64,000 nt of DNA from an uncultured Pelagibacteraceae bacterium (GCA_902629935.1 CACOSU010000001.1:62001-126000), one strand, 5' to 3'; positions 28,146 through 37,356 are shown, numbered from the stretch's first letter. A program made the numbers and translations. The notes: a model not told the origin generated them from the sequence alone.

Positions 28146-28561
28146 TACAGAAATTTTATAATTTACAAATAAATACTAATGGACAAAAGTTGTATGAATT
28201 TACTGATCAAACTATTCAATGGATAAGTAAAAATAATTTCAAAAATGGTGTACTTAATCTAAGTATACTACACACAAGTGCCTCATTAATTGTTCAAGAA
28301 AATGCTGATCCTGATGTTCAAACCGACTTAATAAATTATTTTGATAAATTAGTTCCCATGGACAATAAATTATATGTTCATACTGCTGAAGGAAAAGATG
28401 ATATGCCAGCACATATAAAGTCTGCTTTGACAAATAATCAAATCTCTCTAAGTGTAAAAAATAAAGAATTATTGCTTGGAACCTGGCAAGGCTTATATTT
28501 ATTTGAGCATAGATTAGAATTTCAAAGCAGGACTATAATTCATCATTTTATAGGGGAATAA
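28142..28561 (+). CDS. yjbQ: YjbQ/UPF0047 family protein
   Basis: This 139-residue protein is a YjbQ-type single-domain protein. The typical core is visible: LNLSILHTSASLIVQENADP near 50, HIKSALTNNQISLSV near 95 and LGTWQGLYLFEHR near 115, with conserved His residues forming a metal or ligand site. Members have been described as having thiamine-phosphate synthase side activity, but the physiological role is uncertain. It is the last gene of the plus-strand operon, coupled to zapE by a 4-bp overlap and convergent with the photolyase. Confidence 0.86.
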   Translation: MIQKFYNLQINTNGQKLYEFTDQTIQWISKNNFKNGVLNLSILHTSASLIVQENADPDVQTDLINYFDKLVPMDNKLYVHTAEGKDDMPAHIKSALTNNQISLSVKNKELLLGTWQGLYLFEHRLEFQSRTIIHHFIGE

Positions 28562-28569
28562 AATCAAAT

Positions 28570-29991
28570 TTATTTTTTCTTTAAAGATTGAAATGCCTCA
28601 AGTGCTGCAGTTCTAGCCTTTTCATGAACTACAATTGGATTTGGATAATCTTTTCCAATAATTGTTTTAATTACTTCTTGATACTTAAATTCCATTTCCC
28701 ATGGCTTATGTATAAATTTATTTGGAACATTTTTAAGTTCAGGAACCCATTTTTTTACATAAGTTCCTTCTTTATCAAATTTTTCGCCCTGAAGTATTGG
28801 ATTAAATATTCTAAAGTATGGCGCTGCATCAGCACCACAACCTGCAACCCATTGCCATTGAGCAACATTATTTGCTTTATTAAAATCTAGTAGACAATTT
28901 CTAAAATGTTTCTCACCTTCAACCCAATTAATTCGTAAATGTTTGACCAGAAAAGAACCAACTACCATTCTTATTCTATTATGCATCCAGCCTGTTTCAT
29001 ATAATTCTCTCATACCTGCATCTACAATTGGATAACCTGTCATTCCTTTTTTCCAAGCTTTAAGATATTTTTCATTTTTAGCCCAAGGAAATTTATCAAA
29101 CTCTTTTCTAAAATTACCTTTTAAAAATTCTGGGAAATAATTAATTAAACTATGAGAAAATTCACGCCATCCAAGTTCATTGATATACTTTCTATAGCCT
29201 ATACCTTTTGATTTAATTTCAGAACATTTTTTCCAAATACTTCCAACATGAATTTGACCATGTTTGATATAAGGAGACAATTTTGAGGTTCCTTCGATAG
29301 AAGGTATATCTCTGTTGGTTCCATAATCCTTAATTTTATTTTCAATTAGGTTTTTAAGTATTTTTTTTGATTCATTTTCTGAAACTTTCCAATATTTTTC
29401 AAATTTTTCATACCAATTATTTTTTGGTAATATATTTTTTGATTCAATACATTTCTTAAAATATGAAATTTTTTTTACTTTTTTTTTGATAATATAATTT
29501 TTACTTGGTAGTTGATTTAAATATATTTGTTCTGCATTTCTCCAAAAAGGTGAAAATACCTTAAAAGGAGTTCCATCATTTTTGGTTACTTCTTGATATT
29601 CATTTAAAATATTCCCTTTAAAATATTTGTGATTAATTTCATTTTTAATAAATAAGTCACGAATTTTTTTCCCTTTCGCAATAACATCTGGTTCATAAAT
29701 TTTGTTCCAATAAATTGAAATTTTATCTTTTTTATTTAATTTAGAGAAGATCTCTAATTCATCACCTTTTACTATTTCAAGATTAATTCTATAATCCGAT
29801 AAATCTTTTTTTAATGTTTCCAGAGATTTGAATACCCACCATTTTTGAGCTTCTCTTTTGTTATCAAAATCATTATTATTATAAATATATAATGCAATTA
29901 CACGGTCATGACTTTGTGTTGCAAAAGATAGTGCAGGATTATTTTCAATTCTAAAATCTTCTCTTATCCAAACAATACCTGTACTACTCAT
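28570..29991 (-). CDS. phrB: Deoxyribodipyrimidine photolyase
   Basis: This 473-residue protein has the photolyase/cryptochrome layout. An N-terminal alpha/beta antenna domain (IVWIREDFRIENNPALSFA) is followed by the FAD-binding helical domain with GYPIVDAGMRELYETGWMHN and NNVAQWQWVAGCGADAAPYF, which includes the electron-transfer tryptophans. It repairs UV-induced cyclobutane pyrimidine dimers using blue light, which suits a surface-ocean organism. It lies 4 bp downstream of the DpaL-like gene in the same direction, probably by compaction. No residues look lost. Confidence 0.93.
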   Translation of the reverse strand: MSSTGIVWIREDFRIENNPALSFATQSHDRVIALYIYNNNDFDNKREAQKWWVFKSLETLKKDLSDYRINLEIVKGDELEIFSKLNKKDKISIYWNKIYEPDVIAKGKKIRDLFIKNEINHKYFKGNILNEYQEVTKNDGTPFKVFSPFWRNAEQIYLNQLPSKNYIIKKKVKKISYFKKCIESKNILPKNNWYEKFEKYWKVSENESKKILKNLIENKIKDYGTNRDIPSIEGTSKLSPYIKHGQIHVGSIWKKCSEIKSKGIGYRKYINELGWREFSHSLINYFPEFLKGNFRKEFDKFPWAKNEKYLKAWKKGMTGYPIVDAGMRELYETGWMHNRIRMVVGSFLVKHLRINWVEGEKHFRNCLLDFNKANNVAQWQWVAGCGADAAPYFRIFNPILQGEKFDKEGTYVKKWVPELKNVPNKFIHKPWEMEFKYQEVIKTIIGKDYPNPIVVHEKARTAALEAFQSLKKK

Positions 29992-29995
29992 TGGT

Positions 29996-31126
29996 CTAAT
30001 TTTGGTTAATTAACTTTTGATACATTGCTTGATCGGTATCTCCTTCACAACCAAAAACTAAAACATTTGATTTTTCATTGAAGTCTAATTTTTCTTTAAT
30101 TGCTTGATCCTCACAACTTGTAATCAAACTGATTACGCCAGGCGCTGAATTTTCTCCAGCTATAATTTTAGCATCACTAAAGCTTGAATTTCCAAGTAAT
30201 TTCATAGTTTTTGCAATATCATCATCTGGTAAACTTATGCAATGTTTTACTGAATTTTTGAGTATTTCCCATGGGACTAATGATACCTCTCCACAAGACA
30301 TACCTCCCATTAAACTCTCTCTTTTAATATCTATTTTTTTTATTTTACCAGTTTTAATACTTTCCATTACACACGCAGCACTATCTGGTTCAACAACTAT
30401 AATTGTTGGAACATATTTTAAATATCTTGCAATACCAGCAACCATTGCAGCAGCCATGCCACCAACACCAGCCTGTAAAATGATGTGTGTTATTTTCTCT
30501 TCTTGGATTTGATCAGTTATCTCTTTCATCATCACTGTATAACCTGCCATTGTATACTTGGGGACAACCATATAGTCTTTCCATGCAACATCCTGAACTA
30601 TTTGCCAATTATTTTCAGTAGAACGCTTTATACATTCCATCAAAGATTTTTCATAATTACCTTTTACTTTAACTACGTCTGCTCCAAGATCAGACATAGC
30701 CTTACCTCTTGCATCACTTACAAATTCACTAATAAATATTTTACAGTTTAAACCTAATCTTTTAGCTCCCCAAGCAACTGATCTACCGTGATTACCAGCA
30801 GTTGCTGTTGCCACAACTATATCCTTGTTTCCTTTAGTGACTTTTTCAACCGCATAAGCTCCACCTAGCGCTTTAAAAGATTTTAAATCAAATCTTTTGT
30901 GCTCATCTTTATAAAAAATTTTATTTAAATTTAGTTCTTTAGAGAGTTTGTTTAAAGATAAAAGGGGAGTAGGGGAATAACCTTTCCACTTAGAAATACT
31001 ATTATAAGCATCATCTATTTCTGTTGTAGTTAAAGAATTTAAAATCTTTTTTTTATTAAATGAATAATTTTTATTATCGATAAATTCACTATATTTCCAT
31101 TGATGACCATTGGATAATATCGTCAT
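29996..31126 (-). CDS. PLP-dependent ammonia-lyase, diaminopropionate ammonia-lyase/threonine dehydratase-like
   Basis: This 376-residue fold-type II PLP enzyme has GYSPTPLLSLNKLSKEL and the PLP lysine in FDLKSFKALGGAYAVEK, a sequence context like diaminopropionate ammonia-lyase (DpaL) rather than biosynthetic threonine dehydratase, and no regulatory ACT domain. The phosphate-binding loop appears as QAGVGGMAAAMVAG. Family reactions eliminate amino groups from diaminopropionate, serine or threonine to give keto acids and ammonia. The gene follows gmaS by 3 bp in the same direction, so ammonia release or amino-acid turnover connected with methylamine use is possible, but the substrate is unproven. 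EutB-type threonine dehydratase is another alternative. Confidence 0.75.
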   Translation of the reverse strand: MTILSNGHQWKYSEFIDNKNYSFNKKKILNSLTTTEIDDAYNSISKWKGYSPTPLLSLNKLSKELNLNKIFYKDEHKRFDLKSFKALGGAYAVEKVTKGNKDIVVATATAGNHGRSVAWGAKRLGLNCKIFISEFVSDARGKAMSDLGADVVKVKGNYEKSLMECIKRSTENNWQIVQDVAWKDYMVVPKYTMAGYTVMMKEITDQIQEEKITHIILQAGVGGMAAAMVAGIARYLKYVPTIIVVEPDSAACVMESIKTGKIKKIDIKRESLMGGMSCGEVSLVPWEILKNSVKHCISLPDDDIAKTMKLLGNSSFSDAKIIAGENSAPGVISLITSCEDQAIKEKLDFNEKSNVLVFGCEGDTDQAMYQKLINQN

Positions 31127-31129
31127 AGA

Positions 31130-32455
31130 CTAGCAATCTAAAGTATTATCTTTTTCCCATTGTGACACTGGTTTTCTCTTATTAAAATTATTTTTCGATT
31201 TAAAATTTTTAATTTCTAAATTTTTTAACTTTATATAGCTTTTAATGACATCTGCACCAAAAGCTTTTGATAGCGCTTTACTATTTTGAAGCATATTAAT
31301 AGCTTGATTTATATCATTTGGTAATTTTTTTAATTTAGGATATTTTTTATAATCCTCATACATATTACAATGGAGAGGTTTTCCTGGATTTAATTTTTTA
31401 TTAATTCCCTCTAGTCCTGCAGCAATAATACCTGCTTGAAGTAGGTATGGATTAGCTGAACCATCCATTAATCTTAGCTCAAATCTACCTTTGTCAGGGA
31501 TTCTAATCATATGAGTTCTATTATTACCTGTGTAAGAAATACTACTTGGAGACCATGTTGCGCCAGATTTTGTTGGTGGAGCATTTATTCTTCTATAACT
31601 GTTGATTGTTGGATTAAAAAAAGCAGAAAGCGCCTGAGTGTTGTTCATAATTCCACCTAAAAAATTATAAGCTAGCTTACTTAATCCTAATTGATTTTTA
31701 TTGTCTAAAAATTTATTTGTTTTTCCATTCCATACTGAAACATGAGCATGACAACCATTACCAGTTAAATTACTAAACGGTTTTGGCATAAAAGTTGCTC
31801 TTAAACCATGTTTCTCTGCTAGACTTTTTACCATAAATTTAAAGAAGACATGTCTATCCGCAGTGATTAGAGAGTCTGAATAATCCCAGTTCATCTCGAA
31901 TTGACCATTAGCATCTTCATGGTCATTTTGGTAAGGTTTCCAACCCATTTCTAACATGCAATCACAAATTTCTTTTATTAAATCATACCTTCTCATAAGA
32001 GCTGATTGGTCATAACAAGGTTTAGATTGAATATCTCTTTTATCCGCCAAAGAATGTCCGTCTTCAGAAATTAAAAAATATTCACACTCAACACCCGATT
32101 TCATTTGAAGTTTCTTTTGTGACATTTTTTTTATCTGCTCTTTAAGCATTACTCTTGGAGAAGCTTTAACAGGTTTACCATCCATGTATAAATCAGAAGC
32201 CAGCCAACCAATTTCTTTATTCCACGGTAGTTGAATTAGACTATCTGGATCTGGGACACCAAACATATCACTGTCAGCAGGGGTCATATCTAGCCATGTA
32301 GCGAAACCTGCGAAACCTGCTCCATCTTTCTGCATATCACCAATTGCTTGAGTTGGAACTAATTTAGATCTTAAAACTCCAAACAGATCTACGAAACTTA
32401 TTAAAAAATATTTAATTTTTTTAGCTTTTGCTATCTTAGATAAATTTTTTGGCAT
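31130..32455 (-). CDS. gmaS: Gamma-glutamylmethylamide synthetase
   Basis: This 441-residue glutamine-synthetase-fold ligase carries the pattern I associate with GmaS: DMQKDGAGFAGFATWLDMTP, NDHEDANGQFEMNWDYSDSL and GNGCHAHVSVW. GmaS uses ATP to join monomethylamine to glutamate, the first step of the N-methylglutamate pathway. The active-site motif SYTGNNRTHMIRIPDKGRFE is intact. It is the fourth gene of an mgsA-mgsB-mgsC-gmaS set, 34 bp after mgsC. The other GS-like gene in the window (41041-42510) is a different subtype. Identification is by motif recall plus context. Confidence 0.88.
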   Translation of the reverse strand: MPKNLSKIAKAKKIKYFLISFVDLFGVLRSKLVPTQAIGDMQKDGAGFAGFATWLDMTPADSDMFGVPDPDSLIQLPWNKEIGWLASDLYMDGKPVKASPRVMLKEQIKKMSQKKLQMKSGVECEYFLISEDGHSLADKRDIQSKPCYDQSALMRRYDLIKEICDCMLEMGWKPYQNDHEDANGQFEMNWDYSDSLITADRHVFFKFMVKSLAEKHGLRATFMPKPFSNLTGNGCHAHVSVWNGKTNKFLDNKNQLGLSKLAYNFLGGIMNNTQALSAFFNPTINSYRRINAPPTKSGATWSPSSISYTGNNRTHMIRIPDKGRFELRLMDGSANPYLLQAGIIAAGLEGINKKLNPGKPLHCNMYEDYKKYPKLKKLPNDINQAINMLQNSKALSKAFGADVIKSYIKLKNLEIKNFKSKNNFNKRKPVSQWEKDNTLDC

Positions 32456-32489
32456 ATTTGATCTTATGAATAATAAAGATTTGTATCAA

Positions 32490-33818
32490 TCACTTTTTTT
32501 CTTTTATTCCTGGTATCCAATTACTTCCTGCCAGAGGAACTCTAGCCATTGCAGCAGCTTCAACAGTTAGTGCACATAAATCTTCAGGCTCTAAATTATG
32601 TAAACTATTTTTTCCACAAGCTCTTGCAAGTGTTTGCGCTTCTAGTGTCATCACTTTTAGATAATTGGTTAATTTTTTACCAGCTTTAACTGGATCTAAT
32701 CTTTTCATTAAAGTTGGATTTTGAGTTGATATTCCAGCTGGATCATTTCCCTCGTGCCAATCATCATAAGCACCCGCTGTAGAACCTAACTTGTTGTATT
32801 CTTTTTCCCACTTAGGATCATTATCACCTATAGCTATCATCGCTGCACTACCTATTGACACTGCATCTGCTCCTAGCGCTAAAGCTTTTGCAACATCCGC
32901 ACCATTTCTAATTCCACCTGATATTACCAATTGTACTTCTCTATGTGCGTTTAAATCTTGTAGGGCATCTACTGCAGGTCTAATACAAGCTAAAGTAGGT
33001 TGACCAACATTTTCTATAAAAACTTCTTGGGTAGCAGCCGTTCCTCCTTGCATCCCATCTAGCACAACTACATCAGCTCCCGCTTTTACAGCTAAAGCAG
33101 TATCGTAATATGGTCTTGCACCAGCAATTTTTATAAAGATAGGAACTTTCCATTTTGTAATTTCACGTAATTCTAAAATTTTTATTTTTAAATCGTCTGG
33201 TCCAGTCCAGTCAGGATGTCTACATGCAGATCTTTGATCAACTCCTTTAGGTAAAGTTCTCATTTTTGCAACTCTATCATTTATTTTTTGACCTAATAAC
33301 ATTCCACCGCCACCAGGTTTCGCACCTTGACCTATAACAACTTCAATTGCATCTGCTTTTCTTAAATCGTCTGGGTTCATTCCATATCTAGATGGTAATA
33401 ATTGGTAAACTAAATATTTTGATTGCCCTCTTTCTTCTGGAGTCATTCCTCCATCACCCGTAGTAGTAGAAGTACCAGCAGCACTTGCGCCTCTTCCCAA
33501 AGCTTCCTTTGCTGGGCCTGATAATGCACCAAAGCTCATTCCTGCAATTGTAATTGGTATATCTAATTCAAGTGGTTTTTTTGCATATTTAGTCCCAAGA
33601 GTTACATTTGTGGTACATTTTTCTCTATAACCCTCTAAAGGATATCTGGACATTGAGGCTCCTAAAAACAGTAAATCATCAAAGTGGGGAAGTTTTCTTT
33701 TAGATCCTCCACCTCTAATATCATAAATACCTGTCGCCGCAGCTCTTCTTATTTCTGAATTTGTATATTCATCAAAAGTCCATGATTGACGAGGATGAGT
33801 TTTATTATTTTTTTTCAT
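32490..33818 (-). CDS. mgsC: N-methylglutamate synthase large subunit, FMN-binding glutamate-synthase-like (MgsC)
   Basis: This 442-residue protein matches the FMN-binding barrel of glutamate synthase: ITIAGMSFGALSGPAKEALG, GQGAKPGGGGMLLG and LVISGGIRNGADVAKALALGADAV. In the pathway MgsABC convert gamma-glutamylmethylamide or methylamine to N-methylglutamate. Where classical GltS and the paralogous GlxD (37812-39224) have a cysteine-rich Fe-S motif, this protein reads AYDDWHEGNDPAGISTQ with no cysteines, so that cluster is absent. It follows mgsB by 2 bp and precedes gmaS. The subunit assignment is confident; the exact electron route is not clear. Confidence 0.86.
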   Translation of the reverse strand: MKKNNKTHPRQSWTFDEYTNSEIRRAAATGIYDIRGGGSKRKLPHFDDLLFLGASMSRYPLEGYREKCTTNVTLGTKYAKKPLELDIPITIAGMSFGALSGPAKEALGRGASAAGTSTTTGDGGMTPEERGQSKYLVYQLLPSRYGMNPDDLRKADAIEVVIGQGAKPGGGGMLLGQKINDRVAKMRTLPKGVDQRSACRHPDWTGPDDLKIKILELREITKWKVPIFIKIAGARPYYDTALAVKAGADVVVLDGMQGGTAATQEVFIENVGQPTLACIRPAVDALQDLNAHREVQLVISGGIRNGADVAKALALGADAVSIGSAAMIAIGDNDPKWEKEYNKLGSTAGAYDDWHEGNDPAGISTQNPTLMKRLDPVKAGKKLTNYLKVMTLEAQTLARACGKNSLHNLEPEDLCALTVEAAAMARVPLAGSNWIPGIKEKK

Positions 33819-33820
33819 AT

Positions 33821-34516
33821 TTAATAGTTAGAAATATTATCTATTTTAAAATTGTATAATTTTTTTGCTGACCCATATCTTTTAAAGTTTTCAGCTTTTT
33901 CATTTTTAATATTTGCTTCCTGCAAAAGTAAATTTAATTTTTTTATATGTTTTTTATCCATTTTTTTTTCAACACAATCTGCGCCAAGTGATTTCACCTT
34001 ACCTTTTATATATATGTTTGTTTCATACAAACTATCACCTAATGCCTCACCAGCATCACCACATACTACCAAGTTGCCTGCTTGAGACATAAAACCTGAC
34101 ATATGGCCAACTGAACCTTTAACAACTATATCCACACCTTTCATAGATATTCCACATCTTGAACTAGCATCACCATCAATAATTAAAAGCCCACCGTGAG
34201 CAGTTGCACCCGCAGATTGTGACGCATTACCCTTTACATGAACTTTACCAGACATCATATTTTCGGCTACACCAGTCCCCACATTACCCTCAATTGTAAT
34301 ATTTGCTTTTTGATTCATTCCGGCGCAATAATATCCAACATGACCTTTAATATTTATATTTAATTCTTCAGTAAGCCCAGCACATACAGCGTGATTACCC
34401 TCAGGATTTATTATAGTAAAATCTCTATCGTTTACTTTTCGATCTAAACTTTGCAATTGTTCGTTTACTTTTCTTAACTTTAACTTTTTTAAATCTAATT
34501 TCATTAATTTCCCCAA
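33821..34516 (-). CDS. mgsB: N-methylglutamate synthase GXGXG-repeat subunit (MgsB)
   Basis: This 231-residue protein is a right-handed beta-helix of the GltB C-terminal (GXGXG) type, recognised by glycine-spaced repeats such as GHVGYYCAGMNQ, GNVGTGVAENMMSG, GNASQSAGATAHGG and GSVGHMSGFMSQ. In glutamate synthase this domain is structural; here it is a separate subunit between amidotransferase and FMN subunits. It is shorter than the paralogous GlxC (284 residues), which has an extra N-terminal segment. It overlaps mgsA by 13 bp and ends 2 bp before mgsC. Confidence 0.86.
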   Translation of the reverse strand: MGKLMKLDLKKLKLRKVNEQLQSLDRKVNDRDFTIINPEGNHAVCAGLTEELNINIKGHVGYYCAGMNQKANITIEGNVGTGVAENMMSGKVHVKGNASQSAGATAHGGLLIIDGDASSRCGISMKGVDIVVKGSVGHMSGFMSQAGNLVVCGDAGEALGDSLYETNIYIKGKVKSLGADCVEKKMDKKHIKKLNLLLQEANIKNEKAENFKRYGSAKKLYNFKIDNISNY

Positions 34517-35388
34517 GAATATACAATACCAGGTTCTGGCTCAAAAATTTTTGCATTGTTAACATCTGGAAGATGTGCCATCGCTTGAAATTCAGACGCT
34601 ATTGCAACATAATTTTTTGTTTCTGCTATAACTGCAGGCTTACATGCAATTTCATCTCTTACTACCGCAAATCCTTTTCTCGTCCCGGCTATAAATGTAT
34701 AAAAGCCATCTAAGTCTTTTAGACCTGAAACAAGTGTATTTTTTAAGGAATTATTATTTGAGAGACTATTAGAAACATAGCCAGCAGCAACTTCAGTATC
34801 ATTTTCAGAAGTAAAAGTATTTCCTTTCTTCTTAAGTTCTCTTCTCAAGTTATTATGATTAGATAAAGAACCATTATGGACTAAACATTCATCTTCTCCT
34901 GTTGAATAAGGATGAGAGCCATCAGTAGTTATCGCACTCTCCGTCGCCATCCTAGTATGCCCAATACCGTGAGTACCACTAAAACTTTCTAAATTAAATT
35001 TTTTAACCACATCTTTTGGATTTCCAACTTGTTTAAAAATTTCAATAGAATGTCCATATCCCACAATAGAAACTTCAGGGAATTCTTCATTAATAAGCTT
35101 AATAAATTTTTTTGGTATTTCTGTAGTTTTAACTATTACATGATCTGAGTATTGATTTAGTTTTAGTTTGTTAATTTTATTTGAAATATTTTTTTTAAAT
35201 TTACTAAAATCTAAATTATTTATGCACAATGAGTATTTATATTCTTTTTTTTCTGAATTTTTATAGATAGCAAATCCTGCACTATCTGGTCCTCTAGACT
35301 CCATGTTGTTAAGCATACCTGATAACATTTTACCTAAATTTTTTTCAAATTTTTTTGTTTTCAAATATATTCCAACAATTCCACACAT
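34504..35388 (-). CDS. mgsA: N-methylglutamate synthase amidotransferase subunit (MgsA)
   Basis: This 294-residue class II glutamine amidotransferase starts MCGIVGIY, so removal of Met exposes the N-terminal nucleophile Cys. ESRGPDSAGFAIY and the GHTRMATESAITTDGSHPY loop are typical of the GltB/PurF-type Ntn domain. It supplies the glutaminase or gamma-glutamyl-transfer function of the split synthase. It is the first gene of mgsA-mgsB-mgsC-gmaS, preceded by a small membrane-protein ORF ending 13 bp upstream. The middle section (about 60-110) is more divergent and Lys-rich than the paralogue at 40066-41010. Confidence 0.86.
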   Translation of the reverse strand: MCGIVGIYLKTKKFEKNLGKMLSGMLNNMESRGPDSAGFAIYKNSEKKEYKYSLCINNLDFSKFKKNISNKINKLKLNQYSDHVIVKTTEIPKKFIKLINEEFPEVSIVGYGHSIEIFKQVGNPKDVVKKFNLESFSGTHGIGHTRMATESAITTDGSHPYSTGEDECLVHNGSLSNHNNLRRELKKKGNTFTSENDTEVAAGYVSNSLSNNNSLKNTLVSGLKDLDGFYTFIAGTRKGFAVVRDEIACKPAVIAETKNYVAIASEFQAMAHLPDVNNAKIFEPEPGIVYSWGN

Positions 35389-35401
35389 AGATCTTAGAGT
35401 T

Positions 35402-35554
35402 TTAATTAATTAACGATAAAAAGAATTCTTTATAATAGATAAGGTTTACAACTACAATGATGATAATAGCCGCTATCACTCCGTACTTAGCTTTTGGAAA
35501 AGCTACCCCTCTCATTTTAGAAGGCCTTAGTTCTTCGTTATCTTTGTCATCCAT
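35402..35554 (-). CDS. Small single-pass membrane protein (50 aa)
   Basis: This ORF is too short for the supplied track. It encodes 50 residues starting MDDKDNEELRPSKMRG, with one transmembrane helix (YGVIAAIIIIVVVNLIYY) and a short tail. It lies between the Amt-linked 76-residue protein and mgsA, all on the minus strand, and ends 13 bp before mgsA. The charged N-terminus and clean helix suggest a real small membrane protein. It might modulate the neighbouring Amt channel, as small membrane proteins do elsewhere, but no family is recognised and the function is unknown. Confidence 0.55.
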   Translation of the reverse strand: MDDKDNEELRPSKMRGVAFPKAKYGVIAAIIIIVVVNLIYYKEFFLSLIN

Positions 35555-35559
35555 ATTTT

Positions 35560-35596
35560 TTTTAAAAAAAAAGGGCGCCACAATTAAGTAGCGCCC
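35560..35596 (-). terminator. Intrinsic terminator after the amt-76aa unit
   Basis: A 6-bp GC stem (gggcgc/gcgccc) with a 12-nt loop is followed on the minus strand by a run of nine Ts. It lies just after the 76-residue ORF and just upstream of the 50-residue ORF, so it probably ends most amt transcripts before the mgs genes. Confidence 0.75.
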
Positions 35597-35611
35597 AAAT
35601 TTATTTTTTAA

Positions 35612-35842
35612 TTACCAATCGGTAATATTGCTTTTATGGTCGTTAGCACCATGTCTTTTTCTAGCTAGTCTATCAAGTTCTTCACTTTCAGATTTAGCTG
35701 TTAAAACATGCCAACCTACCCATAAAATTATAGCCAGTATAACAAGTATACCTTCACTAGATCCAGCACCAGGATAAACAGCACCAGCGACTTCTTCAGC
35801 TGGTTTGTTAAGGTGATCTATCCAGTTTGTAACTGTAGCCAT
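35612..35842 (-). CDS. Small single-pass membrane protein linked to amt (76 aa)
   Basis: This 76-residue protein has a polar N-terminus (VTNWIDHLNKPAEEV), a Gly/Ala segment, one hydrophobic helix (GILVILAIILWVGWHVL) and a charged tail rich in Arg, Glu and Asp ending KSNITDW. It starts 13 bp after the Amt stop on the same strand and is followed by a terminator, so it is almost certainly co-transcribed with the channel. No known family is recognised. A regulatory or structural partner of the Amt protein is the obvious inference, not shown by sequence. Confidence 0.72.
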   Translation of the reverse strand: MATVTNWIDHLNKPAEEVAGAVYPGAGSSEGILVILAIILWVGWHVLTAKSESEELDRLARKRHGANDHKSNITDW

Positions 35843-35855
35843 ATATTACTCTCCT

Positions 35856-37256
35856 TTACCTGGTTGAGGACGCAACTGCTTTTTCGTCTTCTTTAGCAGT
35901 CTCCATTATTTCATAATCTAGTCCAGCTATCTCAACTTCACGAGGGATTCTTAATTTACCCATACCATGAAGAACTCTAGCTATGACATAGCCCGGTATT
36001 AGTCCAAGAACAACGAACATTATTAATGCACCGATGAATTGACCTAATGGGTTTATTGATGCGTAAGTAGTTCCGTCCCACATAGCGCCAACACTGTAAC
36101 CAGAAGCTGGGTAACCATTTAAGACAAATCCACAAATCACAAGACCAATAAATCCAGCATAACCGTGTACTGCAACCGCACCAACTGCATCATCAATTTT
36201 GAACTTACGCTCAACCCAGTAATGTAGTTTATATGAAATTACAACACCGATCATACCAATGATCATTGCTTGAATTGGATGATATAAATCATTTCCAGCT
36301 GAAGCACATATGATACCTGCTAGTCCACTAGAGTATGTCCAGAAAGGATCACCTTTAGCAATCCAATAACCAGCTAATAATCCTCCAGATAATGACATCA
36401 AGAAGTTAAAAGTTATACCACTAAGTGTAGTAGGGGTTACGTATATGTTTGTAGCTGTCCAATAACTTATGCCTTCCATCCCATATTCGGGTCCAAGGTC
36501 AAAGATTGGTATATTACATGCTGCGTAAAAACCCCAGAAGCCAGTATAAATTAGAAATAATCCAATTGTTACTAGCCAAGGATTTCTTGGCCCAATGTTT
36601 CTTGGTTCACCACTCGATGAAAATTTTCCAATTCGTGGTCCTAAAACCATAAGAACACCTAGCGCAAATCCACCTGCAATTGCATGAATTACACCTGATG
36701 CATACGCATCATGATATCCTAAAAGTTTTAACATCCAGCCATCAAAGTGCCATCCCCAGGCTGCATCTATTACCCAGAATACAGATCCAATTGCAATTGC
36801 TAAAATCCCAAATGCAAAAGTTGTTATTCTTTCAATAATTGCTCCTGACACGATAGAAGCAGCAGTCCATGAGAATAATAAGAATGCAGCCCAGAAGACA
36901 CCAGAAATATGGTCTCCTAGATTTACAGCCATTAAATCACTTGTTGCCGTATACCATGTTGCACTAAATGCGGACTCATCTGTAATGAGAGCAGTGCTTT
37001 CATTCATTATTGATGGTGCTAAACCCGGTCCTGTAGGAAAAGCCCAATATATCCACCAACCAAATAAAAACCACGTCACTGTTACCAATGGTATTAGCAT
37101 AGTGTTTTTCATAAGAGTATGTTGATGGTGTTTGTATCGAGAAGCCCCAACTTCATACATACAGAAACCGACGTGAATTAAAAACATCAGTACTACCGTT
37201 ACCCAGTAGTAAAATTCTGTAAATATGGTCGTAAGAGCAGCCAACTGATCAGTCAT
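35856..37256 (-). CDS. amt: Amt-family ammonium (possibly methylammonium) transporter
   Basis: This 466-residue protein has about eleven transmembrane helices and is an Amt/MEP/Rh family channel. The twin pore histidines can be placed in ASGVIHAIAGG and GAVAVHGYAGFIG, with an Asp in YHDAYASG at the usual site. Several helices differ from E. coli AmtB, and an N-terminal segment FLIHVGFCMYEVGASRY and a charged C-terminal tail (AKEDEKAVASSTR) are present. It sits between the gmaS/mgs and glnT/glx modules and is followed by two small membrane-protein genes. Since Amt proteins also carry methylammonium, a methylamine-uptake role is possible. Confidence 0.92.
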   Translation of the reverse strand: MTDQLAALTTIFTEFYYWVTVVLMFLIHVGFCMYEVGASRYKHHQHTLMKNTMLIPLVTVTWFLFGWWIYWAFPTGPGLAPSIMNESTALITDESAFSATWYTATSDLMAVNLGDHISGVFWAAFLLFSWTAASIVSGAIIERITTFAFGILAIAIGSVFWVIDAAWGWHFDGWMLKLLGYHDAYASGVIHAIAGGFALGVLMVLGPRIGKFSSSGEPRNIGPRNPWLVTIGLFLIYTGFWGFYAACNIPIFDLGPEYGMEGISYWTATNIYVTPTTLSGITFNFLMSLSGGLLAGYWIAKGDPFWTYSSGLAGIICASAGNDLYHPIQAMIIGMIGVVISYKLHYWVERKFKIDDAVGAVAVHGYAGFIGLVICGFVLNGYPASGYSVGAMWDGTTYASINPLGQFIGALIMFVVLGLIPGYVIARVLHGMGKLRIPREVEIAGLDYEIMETAKEDEKAVASSTR

Positions 37257-37328
37257 AGTTCTCTCTCCATATTAGTTTATAGAAACCCTATTAAATTTTG
37301 TGATTCGTTACAAATATAAAAATGAATT

Positions 37329-37356
37329 AAAAACCTATTATGAACAATAGGTTTTT
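37329..37356 (-). terminator. Terminator after the glxDCB operon
   Basis: An 11-bp perfect stem (aaaaacctatt/aataggttttt) with a 6-nt loop lies between the 138-residue ORF and amt. Read on the minus strand it ends in a T-rich stretch. It separates the glnT-glx transcript from amt. Confidence 0.8.
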
